Source of the DNA: Trueperaceae bacterium
GTDB taxonomy: Bacteria; Deinococcota; Deinococci; Deinococcales; Trueperaceae
Direction: 5' to 3'
DNA length: 42,076 bases
NCBI GenBank assembly: GCA_036381035.1
Contig: DASVDQ010000079.1
Span: 1 to 42,076 of the forward strand
Below, in pieces: positions 24,826-32,145 of this stretch. Position numbers and translations under genes: made by a program. The notes below the pieces were generated by a model, which was given only the letters and a program-made list of their open reading frames with translations, was not told the DNA's origin and did no database searches. Numbering within the stretch: position 1 is the first letter of the stretch; each line of letters opens with the position of its first letter.

Positions 24826-25898
24826 ACGGGCGGCTCAGGGTGCTGGTGGTCGAGGACTCGCCGGTGGCGCGCGAGCTGCTCGTGCACGTGCTGGGCGCGG
24901 ACCCGCGGCTCACGGTCGTGGGCACCGCCGCCGACGGCGAGCAGGCCGTGGACGCCGTGCGCCGCCTGCGGCCCGACGTCGTCACGATGGACCTGCACAT
25001 GCCGCGGATGAACGGCGTGCAGGCGACGAAGCGGATCATGGAGACGCAGCCCACCCCGATCGTCGTCGTGAGCGGGAGCGTGGAGCCGGTGGAGGTGGCC
25101 ACGGCGATGGCCGCGATCGAGGCCGGCGCCCTCGTCGCCGTGCCCCGCCCGCCGGGCCCCGGTCACCCGGACCACCGCGCCTCGGCCGAGTCGCTCCGCA
25201 GGACCGTGAGGCTGATGGCGGAGGTCAAGCCGGTGCGTCGCTGGCCGGAGGAGCGCAGGTCCCGCGCGGCCGCTCGCGCCGCCGGCCCGGCGGGCGCCCT
25301 CGCCAGGGGAGCGCGCGTGCGCGCGGTGGGCATCGGTGCGTCGACTGGCGGCCCGCCGGCGCTGCGCACCGTCCTCGCCGCGCTGGGCTCGGGGCTCCCC
25401 GTGCCGGTCCTCGTCGTGCAGCACATGTCGCCCGGGTTCATCGAGGGGCTCGCCAGGTGGCTGGAGGACGCGACCGGCCTGCCGGTCCGCGTCGCGTCCG
25501 ACGGCGACAGGCTCGTCGCCGGGCACGTCTACCTCGCCCCCGACGAGCGGGAGATGGGCGTGACCCCGGAGGGTCGCGTCGCCCTCACGTCGAGCGCGGC
25601 GCGCCCGGGCCTCAGGCCCTCTGTGGGCCACCTGTTCCGCTCGCTGAGGGACGTGTACGGGGCCGGGGTCGTGGGCGTGCTGCTCACGGGCATGGGCAGG
25701 GACGGCGCCGCGGAGCTCAGGGAGCTGAGGGAGGCGGGCGCCGTCACCATCGCGCAGGACCAGGCGTCGTCGGTGGTCCACGGGATGCCGGGGGAGGCGA
25801 TCCGCCTCGATGGGGCCAGCCACGTGCTGCCACTCGAGGAGATCGGGCCGGCCGTGAGGCGCCTCGCGACGGCGACGGGACCGGGAAGGCAGGGGTAG
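24822..25898 (+). CDS. cheB: CheB methylesterase response regulator (WspF-like)
   Basis: A 358-residue protein that removes receptor methyl groups when phosphorylated, opposing CheR. The receiver domain (residues 4-120) has D57 in VTMDLHMPR. The basic linker is followed by the esterase domain, with S174 (GIGASTGGP), H201 (VVQHM) and D294 (TGMGRDGA) as the catalytic triad. The ATG at 24822 overlaps the cheA stop. In Pseudomonas the homologue WspF resets the receptor, and losing it locks the output on. The same logic is expected here. Confidence 0.94.
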   Translation: MNGRLRVLVVEDSPVARELLVHVLGADPRLTVVGTAADGEQAVDAVRRLRPDVVTMDLHMPRMNGVQATKRIMETQPTPIVVVSGSVEPVEVATAMAAIEAGALVAVPRPPGPGHPDHRASAESLRRTVRLMAEVKPVRRWPEERRSRAAARAAGPAGALARGARVRAVGIGASTGGPPALRTVLAALGSGLPVPVLVVQHMSPGFIEGLARWLEDATGLPVRVASDGDRLVAGHVYLAPDEREMGVTPEGRVALTSSAARPGLRPSVGHLFRSLRDVYGAGVVGVLLTGMGRDGAAELRELREAGAVTIAQDQASSVVHGMPGEAIRLDGASHVLPLEEIGPAVRRLATATGPGRQG

Positions 25899-25900
25899 GG

Positions 25901-28741
25901 ATGGAGGAGATGGCAAGCGGAGGACCGGGGGGCCGCCTGATCCTCGTGGCCGAGGACAGCCGCACCGAGGCGGAGGGCCTGCGCGTCCTGCTCGAGCAGG
26001 AGGGCTACGAGGTGGTGTGGGCGGCCGACGGGCGTCAGGCGCTGGAACTGGCGCGGAAACGCCGCCCCGACGTGATCATCAGCGACATCGTCATGCCCGA
26101 GCTGGACGGCTACGGGCTGTGCCGGTCCGTGAAGGACGACCCCCGGCTCTCCGACGTGCCCGTCATGCTGGTCACCACGCTGTCCGAGCCCTCCGACGTG
26201 ATCAAGGGCCTCGAGGCCGGCGCCGACCACTTCATCCGCAAGCCGTACCGCGCCCGCTACCTCCTGTCGCGGCTCAACTACCTGATGGCCAACAGGGCGC
26301 TCCGCGAGGACCAGCGCATGCAGATGGGCCTCGAGCTGCGCCTGGGGGGCAAGACGCACTTCATAAGCGCTCAGCGCCAGCAGATCCTCGACCTGCTGAT
26401 CTCGACGTTCGAGCAGGCGGTGGACCTCAACGCCGAGCTGGTGCGCAAGCAGCGCGAGGTGACGCAGGCGAACCTCGTGCTCGCCCGCCTCTACGGCCTG
26501 GCCAGGGCCCTGAACCAGGCCGCCTCGACCTCGGAGGTCGTGGAGGTCGCGCGGCGACGGCTGTCCGAGATGCCGGGCGTCGCGGCGGTCGACGTGGCCG
26601 TGAGGGGCGGCGAAGGCGACGCGCCGGACGCCGGCGCCGGGGGACCGGCGTCCGCCGCGGGCGTGCCCATCAGGCTGCCGCTGGTGTCGCGCGGGCAGGA
26701 GGTCGCGTCGATCTCGCTGACGTGGACGGGCGGGGAGCTCGACCCGGCCACGCGCGCTCGCCTCGCCGCCCTGGCCGACCAGGTGGCGGTGGCTCTCGAC
26801 CGCGCGACGCTCTACGAGGGGCTCGAGAGGCTGGTGGACGAGCGCACGGCGGCGCTCACGGCCGAGGTCGAGGAGCGCCAGAGGCAGGAGGCCAGGGTCG
26901 CCAGGCTGAACCGGTACTACTCCGTCCTCAGCCAGATCAACACGACGATCGTGAGGGTGCGGACCCGGCGCGAGCTCTTCGAGCGCGCGTGCGCCACCGC
27001 GGTCGAGAAGGGCGGCTTCGCCTTCGCGTGGATCGGCACGTACGCGGCCGACGGCGGCGCGCTGGTGCCGGAGGCCAGCGCGGGCGGCGACGACCGCTTC
27101 CGAAGCCTCATCGACCTGGGCGCGGCGGAGCCGGCGGGCACGGGCTTCGCGCCGGGCACCGAGCGCGAGGTCGAGCCGCTGGTATGGGACGACACCGGCG
27201 CGGGTCGCCCCGAGGTGCCGTGGTCCGACGCCGCCCTCGCGCTGGGGTGCCGCTCCGCGGTGGTCCTGCCGCTGCGCTCGGAGTCCCGCCTGGTGGGCGC
27301 CTTCACGCTGTTCGCCGCCGAGACCGGCGTGTTCGACGACAGGGAGATGGGCCTGCTGACGGAGATCGCGGCCGACGTCTCCTTCGCGCTCGACTACATC
27401 AGGAACGAGGAGAAGATCCGCGAGCTCGCCTACTTCGACAGCGTCTCGGGGCTGCCGAACGCCGCCTACCTCGCGGAGTGGCTCGGGTCGGCCCACGACC
27501 CCTCCGAGCCGGGCCACCACCCCCCGCGGACAGCGCCGGCCGGCGTGGTCGTCGTGGGCCTCGACCGCTTCCAGGCCATCAACTACAGCCTCGGCAAGGA
27601 CGTGGGCGACGAGCTGCTGCGCGCCGTGGGCGAGCGCATGCGCGAGGTGGCTCCCTTCGGGGCGGTCGTCGCCCGGCTGCGGGGGGACAAGTTCGCCCTG
27701 GCGGTGCGGGGCGGCGACGCCGACGCCGCCGACGCCTACGCGCGCCGCCTGATCGCCGCGCTGTCGCTCCCGTTCACGGTGGGTCAGCACGAGGACCTGT
27801 TCGTGGGCGCGAGCGCCGGGGTCGCCGTCTGCGGCGAGGCCGACGCCGGCGCCGAGGAGCTCGTGCAGCGCGCGGAGATCGCGATGTACCGCGCCAGGCA
27901 GGACCGCCCCGGCGGCTACCTGAAGCACTCGGCCGCGATGAGCGCCGAGGCCGAGGAGCGCCTCGAGCTGGAGAACGCCCTGCGCAACGCCGTGGCGGCG
28001 CGCGAGCTGACGCTGCACTACCAGCCCGTCGTCGACCTCGCCACGAGGCGCCTCGACGCCGTCGAGGCGCTCGTCAGGTGGGAGCGGCCCGGCGTCGGCC
28101 CGGTGTCGCCGGCGAGGTTCATCCCGCTGGCCGAGGAGACGGGCATCATCACGGCCCTGGGGGCGTGGGTGATCGAGGCGGCCAGCGCCCAGGCGAGGGC
28201 CTGGAGCGAGGACGGCCGCACCCCGCCCCGCGTGGCCATCAACCTCTCCGCCCGCCAGTTCCACCAGCCGGACCTCTACGAGCAGGTCATGGAGACCATC
28301 GCACGCACCGGCGTCGACCCGCGCCTGCTGACGTTCGAGATCACCGAGAGCCACCTCATGCACGACGTGGAGGCGTCGCGCACCGTGATGGCCCGGCTCG
28401 TCGAGAAGGGGCTGCGGTTCTCGCTCGACGACTTCGGCACCGGCTACTCGAGCCTCGCCTACATCTCGGGGCTCCCGATCACCAGCCTGAAGATCGACCG
28501 CTCCTTCGTGCGGGACCTCGGCGCCGGCACCAAGCAGCGAGCGATCGTGGAGGCGATGATCTCGATGGCCAAGAGCCTCGGCCTCAAGGTCATAGCGGAG
28601 GGCGTGGAGACGAGGGAGCAGCTCGAGTTCCTCGAGGCGCTCGGCTGCGACGCCGTGCAGGGCTACTACTTCGCGCGTCCGCTGCCGGCAGCGGACCTCG
28701 ATCGCTACCGCGAGGGCCGGCTCGGCCCCGCGGCGGTCTGA
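25901..28741 (+). CDS. REC-GAF-GAF-GGDEF(degenerate)-EAL response regulator, predicted c-di-GMP phosphodiesterase
   Basis: A 946-residue output protein of the cluster. The receiver (residues 12-130) has D62 (IISDIVMPEL) and K in FIRKPYRA. GAF-like domains are at about 190-305 and 351-500, separated by a coiled coil. The GGDEF domain is at about 506-670: its signature reads R594-G-D-K-F598, and the upstream motif reads FQAINYSLGKDVGDELL (N-D to N-Y, GH to GK), so cyclase activity is unlikely. The EAL domain (702-940) is complete: E722-A-L, NLSARQF, FEITES, DDFGTGYSSL, LKIDRSFV, IAEGVET and QGYYFARP. Start ATG 25901 is two bases after cheB with AGGGG upstream. It replaces the WspR cyclase. Confidence 0.9.
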   Translation: MEEMASGGPGGRLILVAEDSRTEAEGLRVLLEQEGYEVVWAADGRQALELARKRRPDVIISDIVMPELDGYGLCRSVKDDPRLSDVPVMLVTTLSEPSDVIKGLEAGADHFIRKPYRARYLLSRLNYLMANRALREDQRMQMGLELRLGGKTHFISAQRQQILDLLISTFEQAVDLNAELVRKQREVTQANLVLARLYGLARALNQAASTSEVVEVARRRLSEMPGVAAVDVAVRGGEGDAPDAGAGGPASAAGVPIRLPLVSRGQEVASISLTWTGGELDPATRARLAALADQVAVALDRATLYEGLERLVDERTAALTAEVEERQRQEARVARLNRYYSVLSQINTTIVRVRTRRELFERACATAVEKGGFAFAWIGTYAADGGALVPEASAGGDDRFRSLIDLGAAEPAGTGFAPGTEREVEPLVWDDTGAGRPEVPWSDAALALGCRSAVVLPLRSESRLVGAFTLFAAETGVFDDREMGLLTEIAADVSFALDYIRNEEKIRELAYFDSVSGLPNAAYLAEWLGSAHDPSEPGHHPPRTAPAGVVVVGLDRFQAINYSLGKDVGDELLRAVGERMREVAPFGAVVARLRGDKFALAVRGGDADAADAYARRLIAALSLPFTVGQHEDLFVGASAGVAVCGEADAGAEELVQRAEIAMYRARQDRPGGYLKHSAAMSAEAEERLELENALRNAVAARELTLHYQPVVDLATRRLDAVEALVRWERPGVGPVSPARFIPLAEETGIITALGAWVIEAASAQARAWSEDGRTPPRVAINLSARQFHQPDLYEQVMETIARTGVDPRLLTFEITESHLMHDVEASRTVMARLVEKGLRFSLDDFGTGYSSLAYISGLPITSLKIDRSFVRDLGAGTKQRAIVEAMISMAKSLGLKVIAEGVETREQLEFLEALGCDAVQGYYFARPLPAADLDRYREGRLGPAAV

Positions 28742-28798
28742 AGGGCTCGGGACCCGCGGCGGGCACCTCGCGGCCGTGACGCCGCGTGGAGCGGGAAC

Positions 28799-28831
28799 CG
28801 GCGGCGCGGGCGTCTCGCACCCGCGGCGCCG
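28799..28831. terminator. Hairpin between convergent genes
   Basis: Bases 28799-28810 pair with 28820-28831 (12 bp, one mismatch, 9-base loop) between the chemosensory operon and the opposing amidohydrolase gene. It is a likely bidirectional terminator, although no T-run follows. Confidence 0.45.
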
Positions 28832-28839
28832 TGAGAGGC

Positions 28840-30015
28840 TCAAGCCCCGACCAGGCGCACCTCGGGGCTCGCGAACGCGACCTCGCCGGACCTGACCGTG
28901 AGCAGGCAGGCGAACCGCCGCTCGGCGACCCTCTCGATCCCGCGCGAGTCCCAGACCCTCAGCGGGCGGTCCTCGAGCCGCAGCACGGCGATGTCGGCCG
29001 GCGCGCCCACGTCTAGAGCGCCCGAGACCCCGGGAGGCTGCGAGCGCCCCGTGGCTCCCCGCAGCACGCCGGACGGCAGCGCGGTGACCGCGCGCAGGAC
29101 CCGCTCGAGCGTCTCGCCCGCGGCGAGCGCCTTCGCCATCACGGTGGTCATGTCGAAGGCCGGCCCCAGCACGGACCGCCGGTGCAGGTCGGTGCTGATG
29201 ACGGCCGGCGGGAGGCCGGAGCGCGCCCACGCCTCGGCGGCCGGGAACGAGAAGCTGCCGCTGCCGTGCCCCACGTCCAGCACGACGCCCCGCTCGACCG
29301 CCGCGACGGCCTCGGGGCGCGGGCGCCCGTCCTCGCCGACCACGCAGTTGTCGTAGGGGGTGAAGCAGTGGGTGAGGACGTCGCCGGCGCGCAGGTGGTC
29401 GAGCACGGTGGCCAGGTCGGGCGGCGCCTCGCTCACGTGGACCATGACCTTGAGGCCGGTCTCGTCGGCGGCGCGGCGGACGGCGGCCAGCGCCGCGGCG
29501 GCGTTGGGGCCGACCGTGTTCGGCGAGGCCCGCAGCTTGAAGCCCACGACGAGGTCGGGGTGCTCGCGCGCCACGCGCACGGCGGCCTCGACGTCGAGGG
29601 CCGCTGGCGACAGCAGCTCGCCGGATGGAGCGGCCAGCCCGCCGGCGGCGACGTTCAGGAACGCGAGCGCCCTGACCCGGGCGGCGCGCAGCCGCGGGGC
29701 CAGGCCGGCGAACGTGTACGGCCCGGCGCTGCCGGCGTCCACGACGGTCGTGACGCCGCTCCGCAGGCTGACCTCGTCGACGTCGATGCCCCAGTAGGTG
29801 GCGCCGGGGTAGGCGTGCACGTGCAGGTCCACCAGGCCGGGCAGCGCCAGCGCGCCCGCCAGGTCGGCGGACCGCGGCGCCAGCGCCGGGTCGATGCGGT
29901 CCTCCACGGCGGCGATCACCCCGCCCGCGACGCCCACGTCGGCGCGTCGCCACGCGCCGTCCGGCCCCGGCACGCGGCCCCCGTGCAGGACGAGGTCGTA
30001 GGCGCGGGTCGTCAC
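28840..30015 (-). CDS. Amidohydrolase/deacetylase family metallohydrolase
   Basis: A 391-residue amidohydrolase-superfamily enzyme with a two-metal site. H65 and H67 are in LVDLHVHAYPG, the probable carboxylated K160 is in VVGFKLRAS, H193 in MVHVSE, H216 in LTHCFTP and D276 in VISTDLHRR. A small beta domain surrounds the barrel (the N-terminal strands and the C-terminal LLTVRSGEV). The sequence fits the dihydroorotase-like 'amidohydrolase/deacetylase' subgroup that includes N-acyl and carbamoyl-type hydrolases; the substrate is unknown. The start is GTG at 30015, four bases after the amidase stop, so both enzymes probably act in one pathway. Confidence 0.85.
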   Translation of the reverse strand: MTTRAYDLVLHGGRVPGPDGAWRRADVGVAGGVIAAVEDRIDPALAPRSADLAGALALPGLVDLHVHAYPGATYWGIDVDEVSLRSGVTTVVDAGSAGPYTFAGLAPRLRAARVRALAFLNVAAGGLAAPSGELLSPAALDVEAAVRVAREHPDLVVGFKLRASPNTVGPNAAAALAAVRRAADETGLKVMVHVSEAPPDLATVLDHLRAGDVLTHCFTPYDNCVVGEDGRPRPEAVAAVERGVVLDVGHGSGSFSFPAAEAWARSGLPPAVISTDLHRRSVLGPAFDMTTVMAKALAAGETLERVLRAVTALPSGVLRGATGRSQPPGVSGALDVGAPADIAVLRLEDRPLRVWDSRGIERVAERRFACLLTVRSGEVAFASPEVRLVGA

Positions 30016-30019
30016 GGGC

Positions 30020-31711
30020 TCAACCCGCTACCAGGCTCGCCATCCGGTCCAGGTCGGGGAAGGCCGGCAGCGCGAAGGCGCCGGAGAGCTGCCGCGCCGC
30101 GCGCAGCAGCTCGAACTCGCCGCCCACGGACCCGACGAGCTGCATGCCGATCGGCAGGCCCTCGTCGCTCAGGCCGACCGGCAGCGACACGCCCGGGTGG
30201 CCGGAGATGTTGAAGGGCGAGGTGTAGGCGGCGTTGCCGCCGCGGCGGTGCGTCTCGGGGTTCCGCGCTGTCGAGGTCCGCGTCACCGGGCTGGTGGGCG
30301 TGAGGATGACGTCTACGTCCGCGAGCACCGCGTCCACCTCCCGGCGCACCAGCTCGCCGACGCGCAGGGCGTGGAGGTAGTCGGCGGCGGTGAGGCAGGC
30401 GCCGGGCAGGTTGTAGAAGGCGGCGCTGGCGCCGTAGCGGCCGCGGTCCTTGGCGGGCCCCTCGTGGTCGAAGTAGTGCTCGGCCGCGATGACGACGAAG
30501 TTCGCCCTGACGCCGTCGCGGAGGATGCTCAAGGTGGGCGGCGGCAGGCGTACCACCTCGTGGCCGAGGTCCTCCACGGCGCGCACCGTGGCGTCGAACG
30601 CCGCCCGCACCGAGTCCTCCATGCCCACCTCGGCGACGTAGCCCTCGGGCACGGCCACGCGCAGCCCGCGCGGAGAGGAGCGCACGTGCTCGACCCAGGC
30701 GGCCGGCTCCAGGCGCAGGCGCTCGGCGGCGCCGTCCTCGTCTGGGTCGATCAGCAGGGCGGCCAGTACCGCCGCCGCGTCCTCGGCGGCGCGGGCGAGC
30801 ACGCTGACCTCGGAGACGCGCCCCTCCGAGACGCCCGCCGACGGCACCCGTCCGTGGCCCGGCTTGAGCCCGAACAGCAGGTGCTGCCCGGCGGGCAGGC
30901 GTGCCGAGCCGCCGCCGTCGGTGCCGAGGGCGAACATCGCCAGGCCGGACGCCAGCGCCGCGCCGCCGCCGCTGCTCGAGCCGACCGAGTACTCCTCGGG
31001 CAGCCAGGGGTTCCGCGGCGGCGGGTTGAGGTCGTCCTCGCGCGGCAGGCTCCAGCCGAACTCGTTGAGGTTGTGCTTCCCGACCAGCACGGCGCCGGCG
31101 GCGCGGAGGCGGCGCACGGCCTCGGCGTCGCGTCGCGGGCGCCAGTCGCGCGTGAGCGGAGAGTTGTACGTGCAGCGCAGGCCCGCGGCCGGGATGCTGT
31201 CCTTGGCGCCGAACGGTACGCCGTGCAGCAGGCTGCGCAGCCCTTGCGTCGCCAGCTCGTCGGTGAGCCTGGCGGACGCGGCCAGGGCGCCCTGCCCGTC
31301 CACGGTGACGTAGCTGCGCACGGCACCGTCGTAGCGGGCGATCCGCTCGAGCTGGGCGTGCACGAGGTCGAGCGGGGTGAGGTCGCCCCGGGCCAGCGCG
31401 CTCGCGGCGTCGGTGAGGCTGCCGAGGAGGACTTCGTCGGGCACGGGCCGCGGCCGGCCGGGTCCCGGCGGCGGCGCGAGCTCCTCCGCGCGTTCCCGAC
31501 CTGGGCGGTTCGCGTAGGCGGCCCGCAGGGGCAGGGCCTCTCGCAGCCCCTCGAGGCCGGGCGTCGCGACCTCGCGCAGGCGGTCGGCGAGGTCCCACGT
31601 GTCCCTCACGTACTCCACCAACCGCGCCCGCTCGTCGGCGCTCAGGTCCAGCTTGGCTCGCGCGGCGAACGCGGCGACGATCGCGTGCGGGTCGGGAACC
31701 TGGTCGGACAT
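30020..31711 (-). CDS. Amidase-signature enzyme with fused AtzG/GatC-like N-terminal domain
   Basis: A 563-residue protein. Residues 1-75 (IVAAFAARAKLDLSADERAR, YVRDTWDLADRLREVA) resemble the small AtzG/GatC-type subunit that normally partners an amidase. Residues about 95-560 form an amidase-signature domain with the Ser-cisSer-Lys triad: K170 (FGAKDSI), the cis-Ser in VGSSSGGG (245-247) and the nucleophile S269 (GTDGGGSARLPAG). Related AtzE enzymes act in ureido/biuret breakdown. The fusion suggests a similar small-amide substrate, but GatA-like or other amides are possible. The ATG at 31711 uses a Shine-Dalgarno (TAGGAGG) that overlaps the stop codon of the short upstream ORF. Confidence 0.85.
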   Translation of the reverse strand: MSDQVPDPHAIVAAFAARAKLDLSADERARLVEYVRDTWDLADRLREVATPGLEGLREALPLRAAYANRPGRERAEELAPPPGPGRPRPVPDEVLLGSLTDAASALARGDLTPLDLVHAQLERIARYDGAVRSYVTVDGQGALAASARLTDELATQGLRSLLHGVPFGAKDSIPAAGLRCTYNSPLTRDWRPRRDAEAVRRLRAAGAVLVGKHNLNEFGWSLPREDDLNPPPRNPWLPEEYSVGSSSGGGAALASGLAMFALGTDGGGSARLPAGQHLLFGLKPGHGRVPSAGVSEGRVSEVSVLARAAEDAAAVLAALLIDPDEDGAAERLRLEPAAWVEHVRSSPRGLRVAVPEGYVAEVGMEDSVRAAFDATVRAVEDLGHEVVRLPPPTLSILRDGVRANFVVIAAEHYFDHEGPAKDRGRYGASAAFYNLPGACLTAADYLHALRVGELVRREVDAVLADVDVILTPTSPVTRTSTARNPETHRRGGNAAYTSPFNISGHPGVSLPVGLSDEGLPIGMQLVGSVGGEFELLRAARQLSGAFALPAFPDLDRMASLVAG

Positions 31712-31720
31712 CGCTGCCTC

Positions 31721-31882
31721 CTACCGGACCGTGCTCGGCCACGGTCGCTCTGCCTGCGGGGCCGCCGGCCTCGGACGCTGCGCTTGCGGCGCCGCCGGCT
31801 TCGGTCGCTCTGCCTGCGGGGCCCTAACCGGCCGCTCCACTGCGGGGCCGTACTTGACGCCGTAGAAGCTGATATGTAACAT
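31721..31882 (-). CDS. Short proline-rich leader ORF upstream of the amidase gene (53 aa)
   Basis: The ATG at 31882 lies five bases after TAATAT, the -10 box of the minus-strand promoter, so translation could be leaderless. It reads MLHISFYGVKYGPAVERP, then a run of near-identical ten-residue units (APQAERPKPA, APQAQRPRPA, APQAERPWPS) encoded by 30-bp DNA repeats at 31742-31831. It ends in TAG at 31721-31723, which overlaps the TAGGAGG of the amidase. This layout suggests translational coupling or a regulatory leader peptide, where proline runs could slow ribosomes. No homologue is known to me, and its expression is unproven. Confidence 0.42.
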   Translation of the reverse strand: MLHISFYGVKYGPAVERPVRAPQAERPKPAAPQAQRPRPAAPQAERPWPSTVR

Positions 31883-31915
31883 TTCAGATATTACAGCACA
31901 AGTCAGGCTCGTCAA
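31854..31915. promoter_or_regulatory. Overlapping divergent promoters sharing a GntR-operator-like palindrome
   Basis: Plus strand: TTGACG (31854-31859), 17 bases, TAACAT (31877-31882), directed at gntR. Minus strand: TTGACG (31915-31910), 16 bases, TAATAT (31893-31888), directed at the amidase unit. Both -10 boxes lie in an imperfect 21-base palindrome at 31875-31895, with TGTAA and TTACA at its ends and 16 of 20 arm positions matching. One bound dimer would cover both. The two RNA start points overlap, so polymerases would compete. Confidence 0.6.
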
Positions 31916-31949
31916 GCCGAGAGGCCCGGCCAGGGGCCGGTAGCGAACG

Positions 31950-32054
31950 AGGAGCTCGGCGAGAAGCCAGCGAGGGTCGAAGAGCTGAGAAGCCAGCGAG
32001 GGTGGAGGAGCTCGGCGAGAAGCCACGAGGGTCGAGGAGCCCGCGAGAAGCCGG
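31950..32054. repeat. Imperfect tandem repeat in the gntR leader
   Basis: Four units of 30, 26, 29 and 20 bases start at 31950, 31980, 32006 and 32035. The shared core is GAGAAGCCA then CGAGGGT, with AGGAGCTCGGC ahead of it. They lie in the predicted roughly 255-base untranslated leader of gntR. The rest of that leader is purine-rich with no other structure I can support. Confidence 0.6.
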
Positions 32055-32145
32055 TACGAGAGAAGGAGCCGAGCGAGCGGCCGAGACGAGGAGACGAGCC
32101 GTGCCGAGCCGCCGCCGGCGCGGCGGGGCCCAGGAGGCGAGGGCG

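Noticed and set aside
18386-28741. An ordinary flagellar chemotaxis operon
   Set aside because: There are no flagellar genes, CheY or CheZ. The CheA-REC hybrid, CheR-TPR and c-di-GMP output match the Wsp (alternative function) class instead.
25529-29953. A 1474-codon open frame on the minus strand and many other long antisense frames
   Set aside because: In DNA this GC-rich, stop codons are rare in the frames opposite real genes. These frames show no recognisable domains, are rich in Arg/Pro/Ala/Gly, and lie over well-identified genes.
30020-31711. Assignment as GatA of the tRNA-dependent amidotransferase
   Set aside because: No gatB or separate gatC is present, the small-subunit-like domain is fused, and the gene pairs with an amidohydrolase under a catabolic-type regulator.
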